A stretch of DNA of 64,000 bases, taken from positions 1 through 64,000 of the forward strand of contig CAIYDT010000196.1 in NCBI GenBank assembly GCA_903924985.1, in the 5' to 3' direction. Below, piece by piece: positions 1-8,038 of this stretch (the stretch's first letter is position 1; every line of letters begins with the position of its first letter). This DNA comes from an uncultured Acetobacteraceae bacterium. GTDB taxonomy: Bacteria > Pseudomonadota > Alphaproteobacteria > Acetobacterales > Acetobacteraceae. The translations under genes and the position numbers were made by a program. The notes under the pieces were generated by a model. The model saw only the letters and a program-made list of their open reading frames with translations. It ran no database searches and had not been told where the DNA came from.

Positions 1-11
1 CAGGCCGAGTA

Positions 12-68
12 TTCTGACGCTTGCGCCTCCGGTCGGGCTACGCCCTCCCTGCGCCGTAAGCGTCAGAA
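12..68. repeat. Inverted repeat at IS-like end
   Basis: A perfect 11-bp inverted repeat (TTCTGACGCTT at 12-22 and AAGCGTCAGAA at 58-68) encloses a GC-rich loop and would form a strong hairpin. It sits just outside the 22-bp direct repeats at 73-116 and next to a truncated gene. I read it as part of the end of an insertion sequence lying mostly left of the window. Only the hairpin is seen directly; the IS assignment is inference. Confidence 0.55.
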
Positions 69-72
69 GACT

Positions 73-119
73 TTCTCACCTTGATTGTCGCGCGTTCTCA
101 CGCTGATTGCCGCGCCGCA
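73..119. mobile_element. IS21-like terminal direct repeats
   Basis: Two adjacent 22-bp units (73-94 and 95-116) share TTCTCAC..TGATTG.CGCGC, matching at about 18 of 22 positions. IS21-family elements carry multiple imperfect repeats of this size inside their ends and usually finish in CA. Here CA falls at 118-119, after which the SPASM coding sequence resumes. The element body would lie upstream of the window. The family assignment rests on repeat architecture, since no transposase is visible. Confidence 0.5.
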
Positions 120-811
120 AACGCGTGCACTGGAGCGGCTGCGCGGCCGGACAGACCGTGTTGGCACTGGAAGCCGATGGCACTGTCAAGGGTTGCCCAT
201 CCTTGGCTACCGTCGGTTTTGCCGGCGGCAATGTGCGCGACCTCACGTTGGAGCAGATTTGGAACACCAGCGCCGAAATCCATTTCGGCCGACTTCGTTC
301 GGTGGAGGATTTGTGGGGCTTCTGCCGCACCTGTTATTACGCCGACGTGTGCCGGGGCGGTTGCACATGGACGTCCCATTCTTTGCTCGGTGAACCGGGC
401 AACAACCCCTATTGCCATTACCGCGCCCTGGAGCACGACAAGCAGGGCCTGCGTGAGCGTGTGGTCAAAATTCGCGAGGCAAAAAAAGCATCTTTCGCGG
501 TCGGAGAGTTCGAACTCTTGACCGAGCGCATCGCCGACGGTGCGATTGTCGCATCCAGCATGGCGATGCCCCGGCCAGCCAAGCGGCCCCACCCGGGCGA
601 GCCGCCAACGGTCGGGCGAATCCCGCCGCACCTGGGGCTATGCCGGTCGTGCAATGGGTATATCCATGCCACGGAAGCGGACTGCCCGCATTGCGGGGCG
701 GATGTCCAGGCCGCGGCAGCGGAATACGAGACCGAATGCGACCGTCGGCAGGCCGTGATCGCTCGGGTCGAGGAGCAACTGCGCGCTTTGACGCAGCGCG
801 CGGGCGTGTAG
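107..811 (+). pseudogene. Radical SAM/SPASM maturase, C-terminal fragment
   Basis: This is the C-terminal SPASM half of a radical SAM peptide-modifying enzyme. Visible motifs are HWSGCAAGQTVLALEADG, a GCPS cysteine, and the cluster FCRTCYYADVCRGGC, which would ligate auxiliary 4Fe-4S clusters. A separate zinc-ribbon-like tail (CRSCNGYIHA then CPHCGAD, about residues 177-197) and a short helical end follow. The radical SAM barrel with its CxxxCxxC motif is absent: the frame closes with TGA at 104-106, inside the IS21-like repeats, so the gene appears cut by an insertion near 119. A 57-residue DUF1843-type gene follows 31 bp downstream. An upstream fragment beyond the window cannot be excluded. 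Confidence 0.7.
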
Positions 812-842
812 TGCGCGTCGGAACCAACACAGGAGAGAGACA

Positions 843-1016
843 ATGCCCATTCCCCCATATGGAACCGCGATCCACCAGGCCGTCGCCAGCGGCAATCTGG
901 CGAAGATGAAAGAAACCGCTGCCTCGGCTGAGAAATATCTGGCCGAGCACGGGGACGTCCGGTCGGCGCTGGAGGTGCTGAAGGCCGAGATCGCCAAGGT
1001 GGAAGCCAAGGGCTAA
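843..1016 (+). CDS. DUF1843-type small protein
   Basis: A 57-residue protein starts at an ATG preceded by a clear AGGAG (831-835). It begins MPIPPYGTAIHQAVASGNLA and continues as an acidic/basic amphipathic helix rich in Ala, Glu and Lys. The opening and length match my recollection of the DUF1843 family, which has no known function. It lies directly downstream of, and co-oriented with, the SPASM maturase remnant. A substrate/maturase relationship is therefore possible but unproven. It has no cysteine and no signal peptide. Confidence 0.65.
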   Translation: MPIPPYGTAIHQAVASGNLAKMKETAASAEKYLAEHGDVRSALEVLKAEIAKVEAKG

Positions 1017-1190
1017 ACGGCGCGCCGGGTCCGGATCTTTACCTCGCCGGCGTAAACAGTTTGCGAATTTTTACGTGGCATGGTCGGATGATCGTGCCAA
1101 TCGTAACCCGCCTTGTCGGCCGTATCCGGATGCGGCCTCTGGTACATCGGGCTGGAACAAAACGCCGCCGTCGCGGCGGAATAAACGAAC

Positions 1191-1216
1191 CCCCTCCCCG
1201 CCGGAGCAGGGAGGGG
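1191..1216 (-). terminator. Probable terminator of the MaoC pair
   Basis: CCCCTCCC (1191-1198) pairs perfectly with GGGAGGGG (1209-1216) across a 10-nt loop. Read on the minus strand it is followed by TTCGTTTAT, a T-rich tail. It lies 11 bp past the stop of the 1227-1649 gene, the right place for intrinsic termination. Confidence 0.5.
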
Positions 1217-1226
1217 AACAAGTTTG

Positions 1227-1649
1227 TTACGGATCGATCCGCGCTGTCGCCGAGCCTGAAACGACTTCCTTGCCGTCCTGGTTCACGGTGGACAGCTTCA
1301 GATCCACGTAGTTCTGGCCGCCTTCGTTACGGATCGCTTCTACCGTCGCGGTCGATTGAAGCGTGTCGCCCGGCCACACCTGGTTGGTGAAGCGGACACC
1401 GAACTTCGTTAGGCGGCCGTCGCCCACGTAGTTGGTCAGCATCTTGCTGGTCAGGCCCATGGTCAGCATGCCGTGCGCGAAAACGCTCGGGTAGCCGGCG
1501 ACTTTGGTGGTGTAGACTTCGTCGGTGTGCAGCGGGTTGTAGTCTCCCGATACGCCCGCGTATTGGACAATCTGGGTGCGGGGCAGGTTTTCCACCACGC
1601 ACTCGGTGTGGGTGTCGCCGACCTTCAGGGCGGATGCTTTCAGTGCCAT
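1227..1649 (-). CDS. MaoC-family dehydratase (hotdog fold)
   Basis: A 140-residue single-hotdog protein of the MaoC/(R)-specific enoyl-CoA hydratase family. The signature YAGVSGDYNPLHTDEVYT (about residues 30-47) carries the Asp and His expected of the hydratase active site, followed by FAHGMLTMG. The start is an ATG behind GAGGAGGATA. Its partner, an FAS1-type N-terminal MaoC homologue, ends 13 bp upstream. The two probably form the heteromeric dehydratase seen when both hotdog halves are separate genes, acting on acyl-CoA hydration. The exact substrate cannot be read from sequence. Confidence 0.85.
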   Translation of the reverse strand: MALKASALKVGDTHTECVVENLPRTQIVQYAGVSGDYNPLHTDEVYTTKVAGYPSVFAHGMLTMGLTSKMLTNYVGDGRLTKFGVRFTNQVWPGDTLQSTATVEAIRNEGGQNYVDLKLSTVNQDGKEVVSGSATARIDP

Positions 1650-1662
1650 GTCGATATCCTCC

Positions 1663-2145
1663 TCAGCCCTGGTCCACGGGTCGTTCTGTAGTCACCCCGA
1701 CGCCGCGGGCGATCATCACCAACTCGCCCTTTTGGTCGCGGTATTCGGTCACCCGCTCCCGGAACGTCAGCTTGCCGGCGCGCTTGCTTTCACGCTCCCA
1801 GGTTTTGCCGGGGATGGTTTCGGCGGTCAGCACGTCGCCGGGGCGCAGCGGGCGGATGTATTCGTAGTGCTGTTCGGCATGCAGGCCGCCGGTGGAGGCG
1901 GGCTTGCCCTCCACGCCCGACGGGGTCTTGCCGGAGCCGAACCACTTCTGGCCGGGCTTCGGGCGCAGGTGGTAGTCGGGGTCGAACTGGGCGACCGCCT
2001 GGGCGAAACTGGGGGGGGCGATGATGCCGCCAACCTCGGATTTCTTTGCCGCCTCCGCATCGTGGTAGACGGGGTTGGTGTCGCCGATAGCGCGCGCGAA
2101 CATCATGATGTGGGTCGCTTCGACGGGGAATGTGATTTTGGCCAA
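1663..2145 (-). CDS. MaoC-like N-terminal (FAS1-type) dehydratase
   Basis: A 160-residue protein with the MaoC_dehydrat_N character: ARAIGDTNPVYHDAEAA near residue 20, IIAPPSFAQAV, and a central YIRPLRPGDVL hotdog helix region. I chose the TTG at 2145 because GGAGG (2152-2156) stands six bases upstream and no ATG lies in a better position; the open frame upstream is compositionally unlike protein. It lies immediately before the second MaoC gene and probably forms a heterodimeric acyl-CoA dehydratase with it. In such pairs the N-type subunit usually lacks the catalytic dyad and is structural. Confidence 0.8.
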   Translation of the reverse strand: MAKITFPVEATHIMMFARAIGDTNPVYHDAEAAKKSEVGGIIAPPSFAQAVAQFDPDYHLRPKPGQKWFGSGKTPSGVEGKPASTGGLHAEQHYEYIRPLRPGDVLTAETIPGKTWERESKRAGKLTFRERVTEYRDQKGELVMIARGVGVTTERPVDQG

Positions 2146-2208
2146 CGGTTTCCTCCGGTATGTGTTGCCGGGACAGCCTAGCAGGCTGCACGAAATTAGG
2201 AACAGGGC

Positions 2209-3027
2209 GTGAGGCGCCCGGTTCGGCGGGCCGGCGCATCGCGGCGCGCGGCGCTGGATTCCACGACGATTCCCACCTGGACCGGCCCCCGCGCGGTGGC
2301 GGAGACGGCGGAGTCCCTGCGCTTTCTGCAAGCCCCCGGCTGGCTGCCGCGCGGGCGGCGGGTCTACGCGATCGGGGACGTGCACGGTCACCCGGACAAA
2401 CTGCGCCGGCTGCACGCGGCCATCGCCGCCGATCTGGCGGCTCGGCCCACGTTGACAGCGACGCTGGTGCACCTGGGCGACTATATCGACCAGGGGCCGG
2501 ATAGCGCCGGTGCGATCGCATTACTGACCGACGGGCCACCTGCCCCCGGCCTGCGCGTGGTGAACCTCCTGGGCGACCACGAGCGCATGCTGGTGGACGC
2601 CCTGAACGGCGACCGCGCCGCCGCCACGGACTGGCTCTGGGCCGGCGGGAGGGAAGCGCTGGCGAGCTGGGGCCTCGACCCCGCGTTACCGCGGGAGGAA
2701 TGGGAAGCGGCGCTGCCGGCGTCGCACGTCGCCTTCCTGCGCGGGTTGGAGCTGAGTCACCGGGAGGGCGACTACGTGTTCGTCCACGCCGGCATCCGCC
2801 CTGGCGTGCCCCTGCCCGAGCAAACCACCGACGACCTGGTTACCATGCGCCAGCCGTTCCTGTGGTCGGAGGACGATTTCGGCTTCGTCGTGGTGCATGG
2901 GCATTCCTCCACCCCCGGCGTGGTGATCGGCAAGAACCGCATCTCCTTGGATACAGGTGCCGGGTTGGGGGAGAAACTGACGTGCGCGGTGCTGGAGGAA
3001 GACCTGATCGGGTTGATCGCGGTTTAA
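2209..3027 (+). CDS. Metallophosphoesterase (Ser/Thr phosphatase-like)
   Basis: A 272-residue calcineurin-type metallophosphatase. Metal motifs appear in order: IGDVHGH (about 62-68), LGDYIDQGPDS (about 91-101), LLGDHERM (about 122-129), FVHAGI and VVHGHSS near the C-terminus. This is the bacterial PPP-type layout, acting on phosphoproteins or diadenosine polyphosphates. The third motif reads GDHE where GNHE is usual, so a metal/phosphate ligand position is substituted. The GTG at 2209 is the first start in frame; an internal start nearer the domain is possible because the first ~40 residues are low in complexity. It is transcribed divergently from the MaoC pair. Confidence 0.85.
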   Translation: MRRPVRRAGASRRAALDSTTIPTWTGPRAVAETAESLRFLQAPGWLPRGRRVYAIGDVHGHPDKLRRLHAAIAADLAARPTLTATLVHLGDYIDQGPDSAGAIALLTDGPPAPGLRVVNLLGDHERMLVDALNGDRAAATDWLWAGGREALASWGLDPALPREEWEAALPASHVAFLRGLELSHREGDYVFVHAGIRPGVPLPEQTTDDLVTMRQPFLWSEDDFGFVVVHGHSSTPGVVIGKNRISLDTGAGLGEKLTCAVLEEDLIGLIAV

Positions 3028-3122
3028 TAACCATTGGCATTGGATCCGACGTGCCGGCTCTTCCTCCCCGTCATGCCGGCGAATCTAACTTACGCTCAAA
3101 GCTGCTCACACATGCCCTGGCT

Positions 3123-3167
3123 GACCGGCGCCTCCAAGACCGGCGCCTCCAAGACTGGCGCCTCCAA
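3123..3167 (+). repeat. 15-bp tandem repeat, three copies
   Basis: Three head-to-tail 15-bp units (GACCGGCGCCTCCAA; third unit with one C-to-T change) occupy 3123-3167 in the 202-bp gap before the TPP enzyme gene. Just upstream, CCGTCATGCCGGCGAATC at 3068-3085 resembles half of the dispersed CGTCATG-type palindromes found elsewhere in the window. Nothing else is seen in this gap. Confidence 0.7.
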
Positions 3168-3229
3168 GTTGACGCCGCCCCGTCCCTGTCCCAGCTTGCC
3201 CGCCCACCCAAGGGGGAGAGACCACACCC

Positions 3230-4894
3230 ATGTCAACCGACTACACCGTCGGCGATCTCGTCGCCGAGTTCCTGTCCGCGTGCGGCGTAACGACCGCGTT
3301 CGGCATTGCCTCCATCCACAACATTCCGATGCTCGACGCGATCGGCCGGCGCAACACCATCCGCTTCATGATGGCGCGCGGGGAACTCGGCGGGCTGCAT
3401 ATGGCCGACGGGTATGCGCGGGTGAATGGTGGCCTTGGGGTGTTCTTCTCCTCCACCGGCCCCGGCGCGGCCAACACCGTGGGCGGCCTGATCGAGGCCC
3501 ACTTCGCCCACTCCCCCGTGCTGCACATCACCGGCCACACCGCGACGAAATTCGCGGACCGGGAGCTTGGCACCGTCCACGATCCCTACGACCAGCTTGG
3601 CATGATGCGGTCCGTGGGCAAATCCGCCTACCGCATCCGCTCCGCCCAGCAGGCCATGGGGGTGCTGACCCGCGCCGCCGTGGACGCATTAACCGCCCCC
3701 ATGGGCCCGGTCAGCGTCGAAATCCCCATCGACCTGCAACGCGCCAAGATCGCCCGCCCCGGGGAGCTGGACAGTTTCGTGCTGCCCTTGCCGCCACCGC
3801 GCATGCCCAGCGCCTCCGAACTCGACGAACTCGCCTCCCGCGTCCTGGCCGCCAAACGCCCCGTCCTGTGGCTCGGCCACGGCGCCACCAACGCGGGTGC
3901 CGAGGCGGCGAAGCTGCTGGACCTCGGGTTCGGCATGGTCACAAGCTGGAACGGTCGCGCTACGGTGCCGGAGGATCACCCCCAAAATCTCGGCGGCCTG
4001 ACCGGCAACGGCCTGCCCATCGTCGCCGACTTCTACAAAACCGTGGACCTCTGCCTGGTTGTCGGCAGCCGGTTGCGCGGGCACGAAACGGGCGATTTCG
4101 GTATTCCTCTGCCGTCCAACCTTATTCAAATCGATGCCGACCCGATGGCGAACGGCCGCACCTACGCCAATACCTTCTTCGTCTGCGGCGACTCCCGCGA
4201 AACGTTGAAGGGGTTGCTTGCCCGGATCGAAGGGAAGACCCAAATCCAACCCGGTTATCCCAAGGAATTCGCCGCCCTCAAAGTCGCCGCGCAAAAAGAC
4301 TTCATGGGCACGCTCGGGGTCTACGGCACGTTCTCGGAACAACTGCGCAAGGTCATGCCGAAAACCGCCGTCTGGGCGCGCGACATCACGCAAAACAACA
4401 CCACCTGGGGCAACCGCGTCTTCCCGCTGAATGACCCGCACCAGAACGTCTACCCCACCGGCGCGGGCATCGGGCAAGGCCTGTGCCTCGGCATTGGGGC
4501 GGCCGCGGCGGCGATGCAGAGCAACCACAAGACCGTGGTCATGAGCGGCGACGGCGGCTTCTACCTCAACATGGGGGAACTCTGGACCGCGGTGCAGGAG
4601 GATCTGGATCTCACGGTGCTGGTCATGAACGACCAGGGCTACGGCGTCATCAAGCGCATCCAGGACCATACCGCGCAGGGCCGCCGCTACTACGCCGACC
4701 TGCAAGGCCCGGCGCTGGAGAAGGTCGCGGCCATGTCCGACATCCCCTATTTCAAGGTGGAGCGCGCCGAGGCCTTCGGCGAAACCATGGCCAAAGCCAT
4801 CGCCATCAAGGGCCTGACGCTGGTGGAGGTAGACATGACGGCGGTGGGAGAATTCCCGCCTTACTACCCCTTCAACATTCGTCCCGGCGGCTGA
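3230..4894 (+). CDS. TPP-requiring enzyme, acetolactate-synthase-like
   Basis: A 554-residue thiamine-diphosphate enzyme with the three-domain fold of acetolactate synthase and decarboxylases. The N-terminal PYR domain has the catalytic-Glu region RGELGGLHMADGYAR (about 45-59). The middle domain carries GLTGNGLPIVADF, and the C-terminal PP domain has the TPP/Mg motif SGDGGFYLN ending in MND (about 438-465). It likely decarboxylates or ligates a 2-oxo acid in the cytoplasm. No regulatory small subunit lies nearby, which argues against biosynthetic IlvB. The next gene, a nucleoside transporter, starts 3 bp after its stop, so the two are probably cotranscribed. Substrate unknown. Confidence 0.85.
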   Translation: MSTDYTVGDLVAEFLSACGVTTAFGIASIHNIPMLDAIGRRNTIRFMMARGELGGLHMADGYARVNGGLGVFFSSTGPGAANTVGGLIEAHFAHSPVLHITGHTATKFADRELGTVHDPYDQLGMMRSVGKSAYRIRSAQQAMGVLTRAAVDALTAPMGPVSVEIPIDLQRAKIARPGELDSFVLPLPPPRMPSASELDELASRVLAAKRPVLWLGHGATNAGAEAAKLLDLGFGMVTSWNGRATVPEDHPQNLGGLTGNGLPIVADFYKTVDLCLVVGSRLRGHETGDFGIPLPSNLIQIDADPMANGRTYANTFFVCGDSRETLKGLLARIEGKTQIQPGYPKEFAALKVAAQKDFMGTLGVYGTFSEQLRKVMPKTAVWARDITQNNTTWGNRVFPLNDPHQNVYPTGAGIGQGLCLGIGAAAAAMQSNHKTVVMSGDGGFYLNMGELWTAVQEDLDLTVLVMNDQGYGVIKRIQDHTAQGRRYYADLQGPALEKVAAMSDIPYFKVERAEAFGETMAKAIAIKGLTLVEVDMTAVGEFPPYYPFNIRPGG

Positions 4895-4897
4895 TCC

Positions 4898-6142
4898 ATG
4901 GCGCATGCGGCGCTGGGCCTCCTGGTATTGCTCGCCTTGTCCTGGGCGATCAGCGAGGACCGGCGCCGCATCCATTGGCGCACCGTCATCGCCGGCGTGG
5001 CGCTGCAACTGGCGTTCGCCGTGTTGCTGATCGGGGTCCCCGTGGCCGACAGGGCGCTGTTCCTGCTGAACGACGCCGCCAACGCGCTGCATAAGGCCAC
5101 CGAAATAGGCACCGCGTTCGTGTTCGGCTACCTCGCCGGTCAGTCGCTACCCTTCGCGGAGACCCACCCCGGCGCCAGTTTCATCCTCGCCTTCCAGGCG
5201 CTGCCGATGGTGCTGACGATCTCCGCTCTGGCCTCCCTGCTGTTCCACTGGGGCATTTTGCAGCGGATCACCGGAGGTTTCGCCTGGCTCCTGCGCCGCT
5301 CGATGGGCGTCGGTGGGCCGTTAGCCTTAGGCGCGGCGGTGCATATCTTCGTCGGCATGGTGGAGGCGCCGTTGCTGGTCCGCCCCTACCTCGCCCGCAT
5401 GCAGCGCGGCGAGCTGTTCGCCCTGATGACCTGCGGCATGGCCGGGGTCGCCGGCACCGTCATGGTGATCTACGGCGCTTTCCTGTCCGCTACCGTACCG
5501 AACGCGCTGGGCAACATCCTGATCGCGTCCGTTATCAGCACCCCCGCCGGACTGGCCATCGCGGCCCTGATGGTGCCCTTCGGCCCGCCCGAGGAAGCCG
5601 AGGGCCGGTTGGAAATCCACGACAAACCCGTCAGCGCCATGGATGCGCTGGTGAAGGGCACCATGGACGGCGTGCCCATCCTGGCCGCGATCGTTGCTAC
5701 CCTGCTGGTGACGGTGGCGATCGTCGCGCTGCTGAACATGGGCCTGGCTTTGCTGCCGGACTGGGGTGCGTCTCCAGTGACGCTGCAACGCTTGTTCGCA
5801 TTGCCGTTCCGCCCCGTCATGTGGTTGATCGGGGTGCCCTGGGGGGAGACCGGGTTGGCGTCATCGCTGATGGCGACAAAGACGGTGCTGAACGAGTTCG
5901 TCGCCTACCTGAACTTTTCGCAATTGCCACCGGATGCGTTTTCACCGCGCAGCCGCATGATTCTGACCTACGCTTTGTGCGGCTTCGCCAACTTCGGCAG
6001 CCTGGGCATCATGATCGGCGGCCTCGGAGCCATGGTCCCCGCTCGACGGCATGAGATCGTCGGGCTGGGGATGCGGTCGATCCTGTCCGGCACGATCGCG
6101 ACGTGCATGAGCGGGGCCGTTGCCGGGGCGCTCATGCCGTAG
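4898..6142 (+). CDS. Concentrative nucleoside transporter (NupC/CNT)
   Basis: A 414-residue integral membrane protein of the CNT family, which imports nucleosides with H+ or Na+. It has about 8-10 hydrophobic segments, including GAAVHIFVGMVEAPLLVRPY, whose VEAPLL resembles the conserved CNT substrate-site region, and FGSLGIMIGGLGAMVP near the end. It begins with ATG 3 bp after the TPP-enzyme stop. Length matches the roughly 400-residue bacterial NupC proteins. Its 3' end abuts a remnant of an oxidoreductase gene on the opposite strand. Confidence 0.9.
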   Translation: MAHAALGLLVLLALSWAISEDRRRIHWRTVIAGVALQLAFAVLLIGVPVADRALFLLNDAANALHKATEIGTAFVFGYLAGQSLPFAETHPGASFILAFQALPMVLTISALASLLFHWGILQRITGGFAWLLRRSMGVGGPLALGAAVHIFVGMVEAPLLVRPYLARMQRGELFALMTCGMAGVAGTVMVIYGAFLSATVPNALGNILIASVISTPAGLAIAALMVPFGPPEEAEGRLEIHDKPVSAMDALVKGTMDGVPILAAIVATLLVTVAIVALLNMGLALLPDWGASPVTLQRLFALPFRPVMWLIGVPWGETGLASSLMATKTVLNEFVAYLNFSQLPPDAFSPRSRMILTYALCGFANFGSLGIMIGGLGAMVPARRHEIVGLGMRSILSGTIATCMSGAVAGALMP

Positions 6143-6244
6143 CTTTGCTTCGAAGGCCGCCGGGGCCGGGTTGGCCACGGTCACCGCCTCGGTGCGCAGG
6201 ACCGACGGCCCCCCGAATTCCCGCAACACGATCGCCAGTGCCAT
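6143..6244 (-). pseudogene. Quinone oxidoreductase N-terminal remnant
   Basis: From an ATG at 6244 the minus strand reads MALAIVLREFGGPSVLRTEA followed by VTVANPAPAAFEAKL. This is the opening beta-sheet of an MDR-superfamily quinone oxidoreductase (typically MKAIVLREFGGPEVL). It then runs into the antisense of nupC, where the resemblance stops. Only about 34 of ~330 residues remain, so a deletion has joined this remnant to the nupC end. It lies 26 bp downstream of the MFS gene and was probably once in that operon. Confidence 0.5.
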
Positions 6245-6270
6245 TGTGCCAATCCCATCCCGTCGATGAC

Positions 6271-7410
6271 TCACCGCCGCACCAGTGCCAGCCCCGCCCC
6301 GATCACCGCCACCACCGCCGTCAGCGGCCCGAACCCCGAAAATCCCTGTGTCGCGACCATCAAGCCACCGAGCCCCGACGCGCCCATCCAGCCGATCGAC
6401 GAGCATGTCACGTTCAGCCCCATGACCGTGCCGCGCACATGCTCCGGCACCTCCGCCAGGGACGCCAGCATGGCCGGCCGAGCGATGGCGTTCAGGAAAA
6501 CGTAGACGAAACCCAACCCGACCGAGGCAGCCACACCGGACTGCCACCCGAACAACGCCAAAGCCGCCCCGCCCGAGGCCACCATCGCCACTGCATACGT
6601 GCGTGCTCGGTTTCCGAGCTTATCCGCGAGCTGCCCGCCCAGGATCGTCCCGAGAATGTTACCCGATGCGAATACCGCCAGCGGCATCGCCACCGCGTCC
6701 AGTGTCAAACGATAGGTGGATTGCAGGAACGTCGCGAAATACACCGCCGTGAGGCCGTAACAAATCCGCTCCATGATCCCCATGCCGAGCAGCCGGATCA
6801 CCGGCAGGGACAGCGCGGAGCGTAACGATGGGGCGCGGGAGCCGCGTGCCCTGGCGCTGCTGGCACGCCCCCGTGTCGTGACCAGCATCGCAACAGCCGA
6901 GGCCGCCGCCAGTGCGGCCACGCACAGATTGACCCCGCGCCAACCGATCAACGATCCCACGAAGGCCGCCAGAGGCACGCCAACCAGCAGCGTCAACGAC
7001 TGCCCGCTCATGACCCAACCCAGCGCGCGGCCCTGCTGGCTGGCGTCGACGCGGGCGGAAACCTCCGCGAAGATCACGCCGGTGAACATGCCGCTGCACC
7101 CGCCGGACGCGATCGACCACAAGATCGCCTCGGGGAAATCGCGGGCGCCGGCAACGCCGATCAGCGCGAAGCACAGTGCGACGGGCCCGAGGATCAGGAA
7201 CGGCCTTCGCCCCCACCGGTCAGATCCCGCTCCGGCCAGCATGCCCGCCGCCGCCCATGACACCGACGTTGCCGCCACCAGATTGCCCACCAGCGCCAGG
7301 CTGGTGGAAAGATCGCGCGCCATATCCAGCAGAAACGGCGCTCTTGTGGTACCGGAGGACGCCGCGACGAACATCGCCAGCGCCGACGCCGCCAGTAGCG
7401 GCCATGGCAT
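6271..7410 (-). CDS. MFS transporter
   Basis: A 379-residue major facilitator with about 12 hydrophobic segments. The loop 2-3 motif appears as GAGSDRWGRRPFLILG (about 62-77) and the second-half counterpart as GGQLADKLGNRAR. The start is ATG 7410, only 5 bp after the stop of the VOC gene, and the weak RBS implies translational coupling. It is a putative exporter or importer of the small compound handled by its neighbour; substrate unknown. The longer frame upstream overlaps the VOC gene and is not used. Confidence 0.85.
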   Translation of the reverse strand: MPWPLLAASALAMFVAASSGTTRAPFLLDMARDLSTSLALVGNLVAATSVSWAAAGMLAGAGSDRWGRRPFLILGPVALCFALIGVAGARDFPEAILWSIASGGCSGMFTGVIFAEVSARVDASQQGRALGWVMSGQSLTLLVGVPLAAFVGSLIGWRGVNLCVAALAAASAVAMLVTTRGRASSARARGSRAPSLRSALSLPVIRLLGMGIMERICYGLTAVYFATFLQSTYRLTLDAVAMPLAVFASGNILGTILGGQLADKLGNRARTYAVAMVASGGAALALFGWQSGVAASVGLGFVYVFLNAIARPAMLASLAEVPEHVRGTVMGLNVTCSSIGWMGASGLGGLMVATQGFSGFGPLTAVVAVIGAGLALVRR

Positions 7411-7415
7411 GCGGG

Positions 7416-7958
7416 TCAAGCGGGTCGGTCGTGGTTGTTGGTCCTCCGGTCTCCCGCCAGCCAGCGCTGCAATTCCGAATGCGCATCCTTCCGCCGCATC
7501 GCCGCAATGGCATTGGCATCCGGCGCATCGACGGTGAACTCCAGCCGCAGCCCGTCGGGTGTCTTCAGGTACAGGGACACGCAATACCCATGATCGGTCC
7601 GCCGGAACGGCACACCGGCGGCGGTCAAACGCGCGGCCATCGCGTCGAACGTCGCCTGCGTCACCTTCAGCGCGAGGTGCCACGTCCCCCCGTTCGGTGC
7701 CAAAATCGCGCGGTTTTTCTCCCATGCCTCCTCATCGGCGAACTGAAAGAACGCCAACGCGCCCCCGTCGGCGATCTCGAAAAACGTATGGCAATAATCG
7801 ACCTCTCGCCCGACCTCGGGGCGGAAGGTGCGCTCGCACCAGGTGGCGACGAGGGGGATGCCCAGGATGTCCTCGATGAAGTGGCGGTTCGCCTCCTGGT
7901 CCCGCACCGCGAAAGCGTGGTGGTGCAGGCGCAGCGGCAGCTCGGCGCTTTCGGTCAT
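7416..7958 (-). CDS. VOC-family (glyoxalase/dioxygenase-like) protein
   Basis: A 180-residue vicinal-oxygen-chelate protein. It has paired beta-alpha-beta-beta-beta modules, the first beginning LPLRLHHHAFAVRDQEANRHFI and the second GTWHLALKV...LYLKTPDGLRLEF. The His near residue 13, the His in WHLALK and the Glu in LEF are the usual metal ligands. It could be a glyoxalase, epimerase, extradiol dioxygenase or antibiotic-binding protein. The start is an ATG with GGAGGAAA eight bases upstream. It is coupled to the downstream MFS gene. Confidence 0.8.
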   Translation of the reverse strand: MTESAELPLRLHHHAFAVRDQEANRHFIEDILGIPLVATWCERTFRPEVGREVDYCHTFFEIADGGALAFFQFADEEAWEKNRAILAPNGGTWHLALKVTQATFDAMAARLTAAGVPFRRTDHGYCVSLYLKTPDGLRLEFTVDAPDANAIAAMRRKDAHSELQRWLAGDRRTNNHDRPA

Positions 7959-8038
7959 GGTTGTTTCCTCCGAAGCCCAGATTGCCGCCCAACGGCCCCT
8001 TCCACAACCCGCCGCCAGCGGCGATGATAGCGATAACC

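Noticed and set aside
3689-5092. Long minus-strand open frame opposite the TPP enzyme and transporter
   Set aside because: The + strand frames encode well-recognised protein families; the antisense product is low-complexity Gly/His/Arg-rich, as expected for a shadow in GC-rich DNA.
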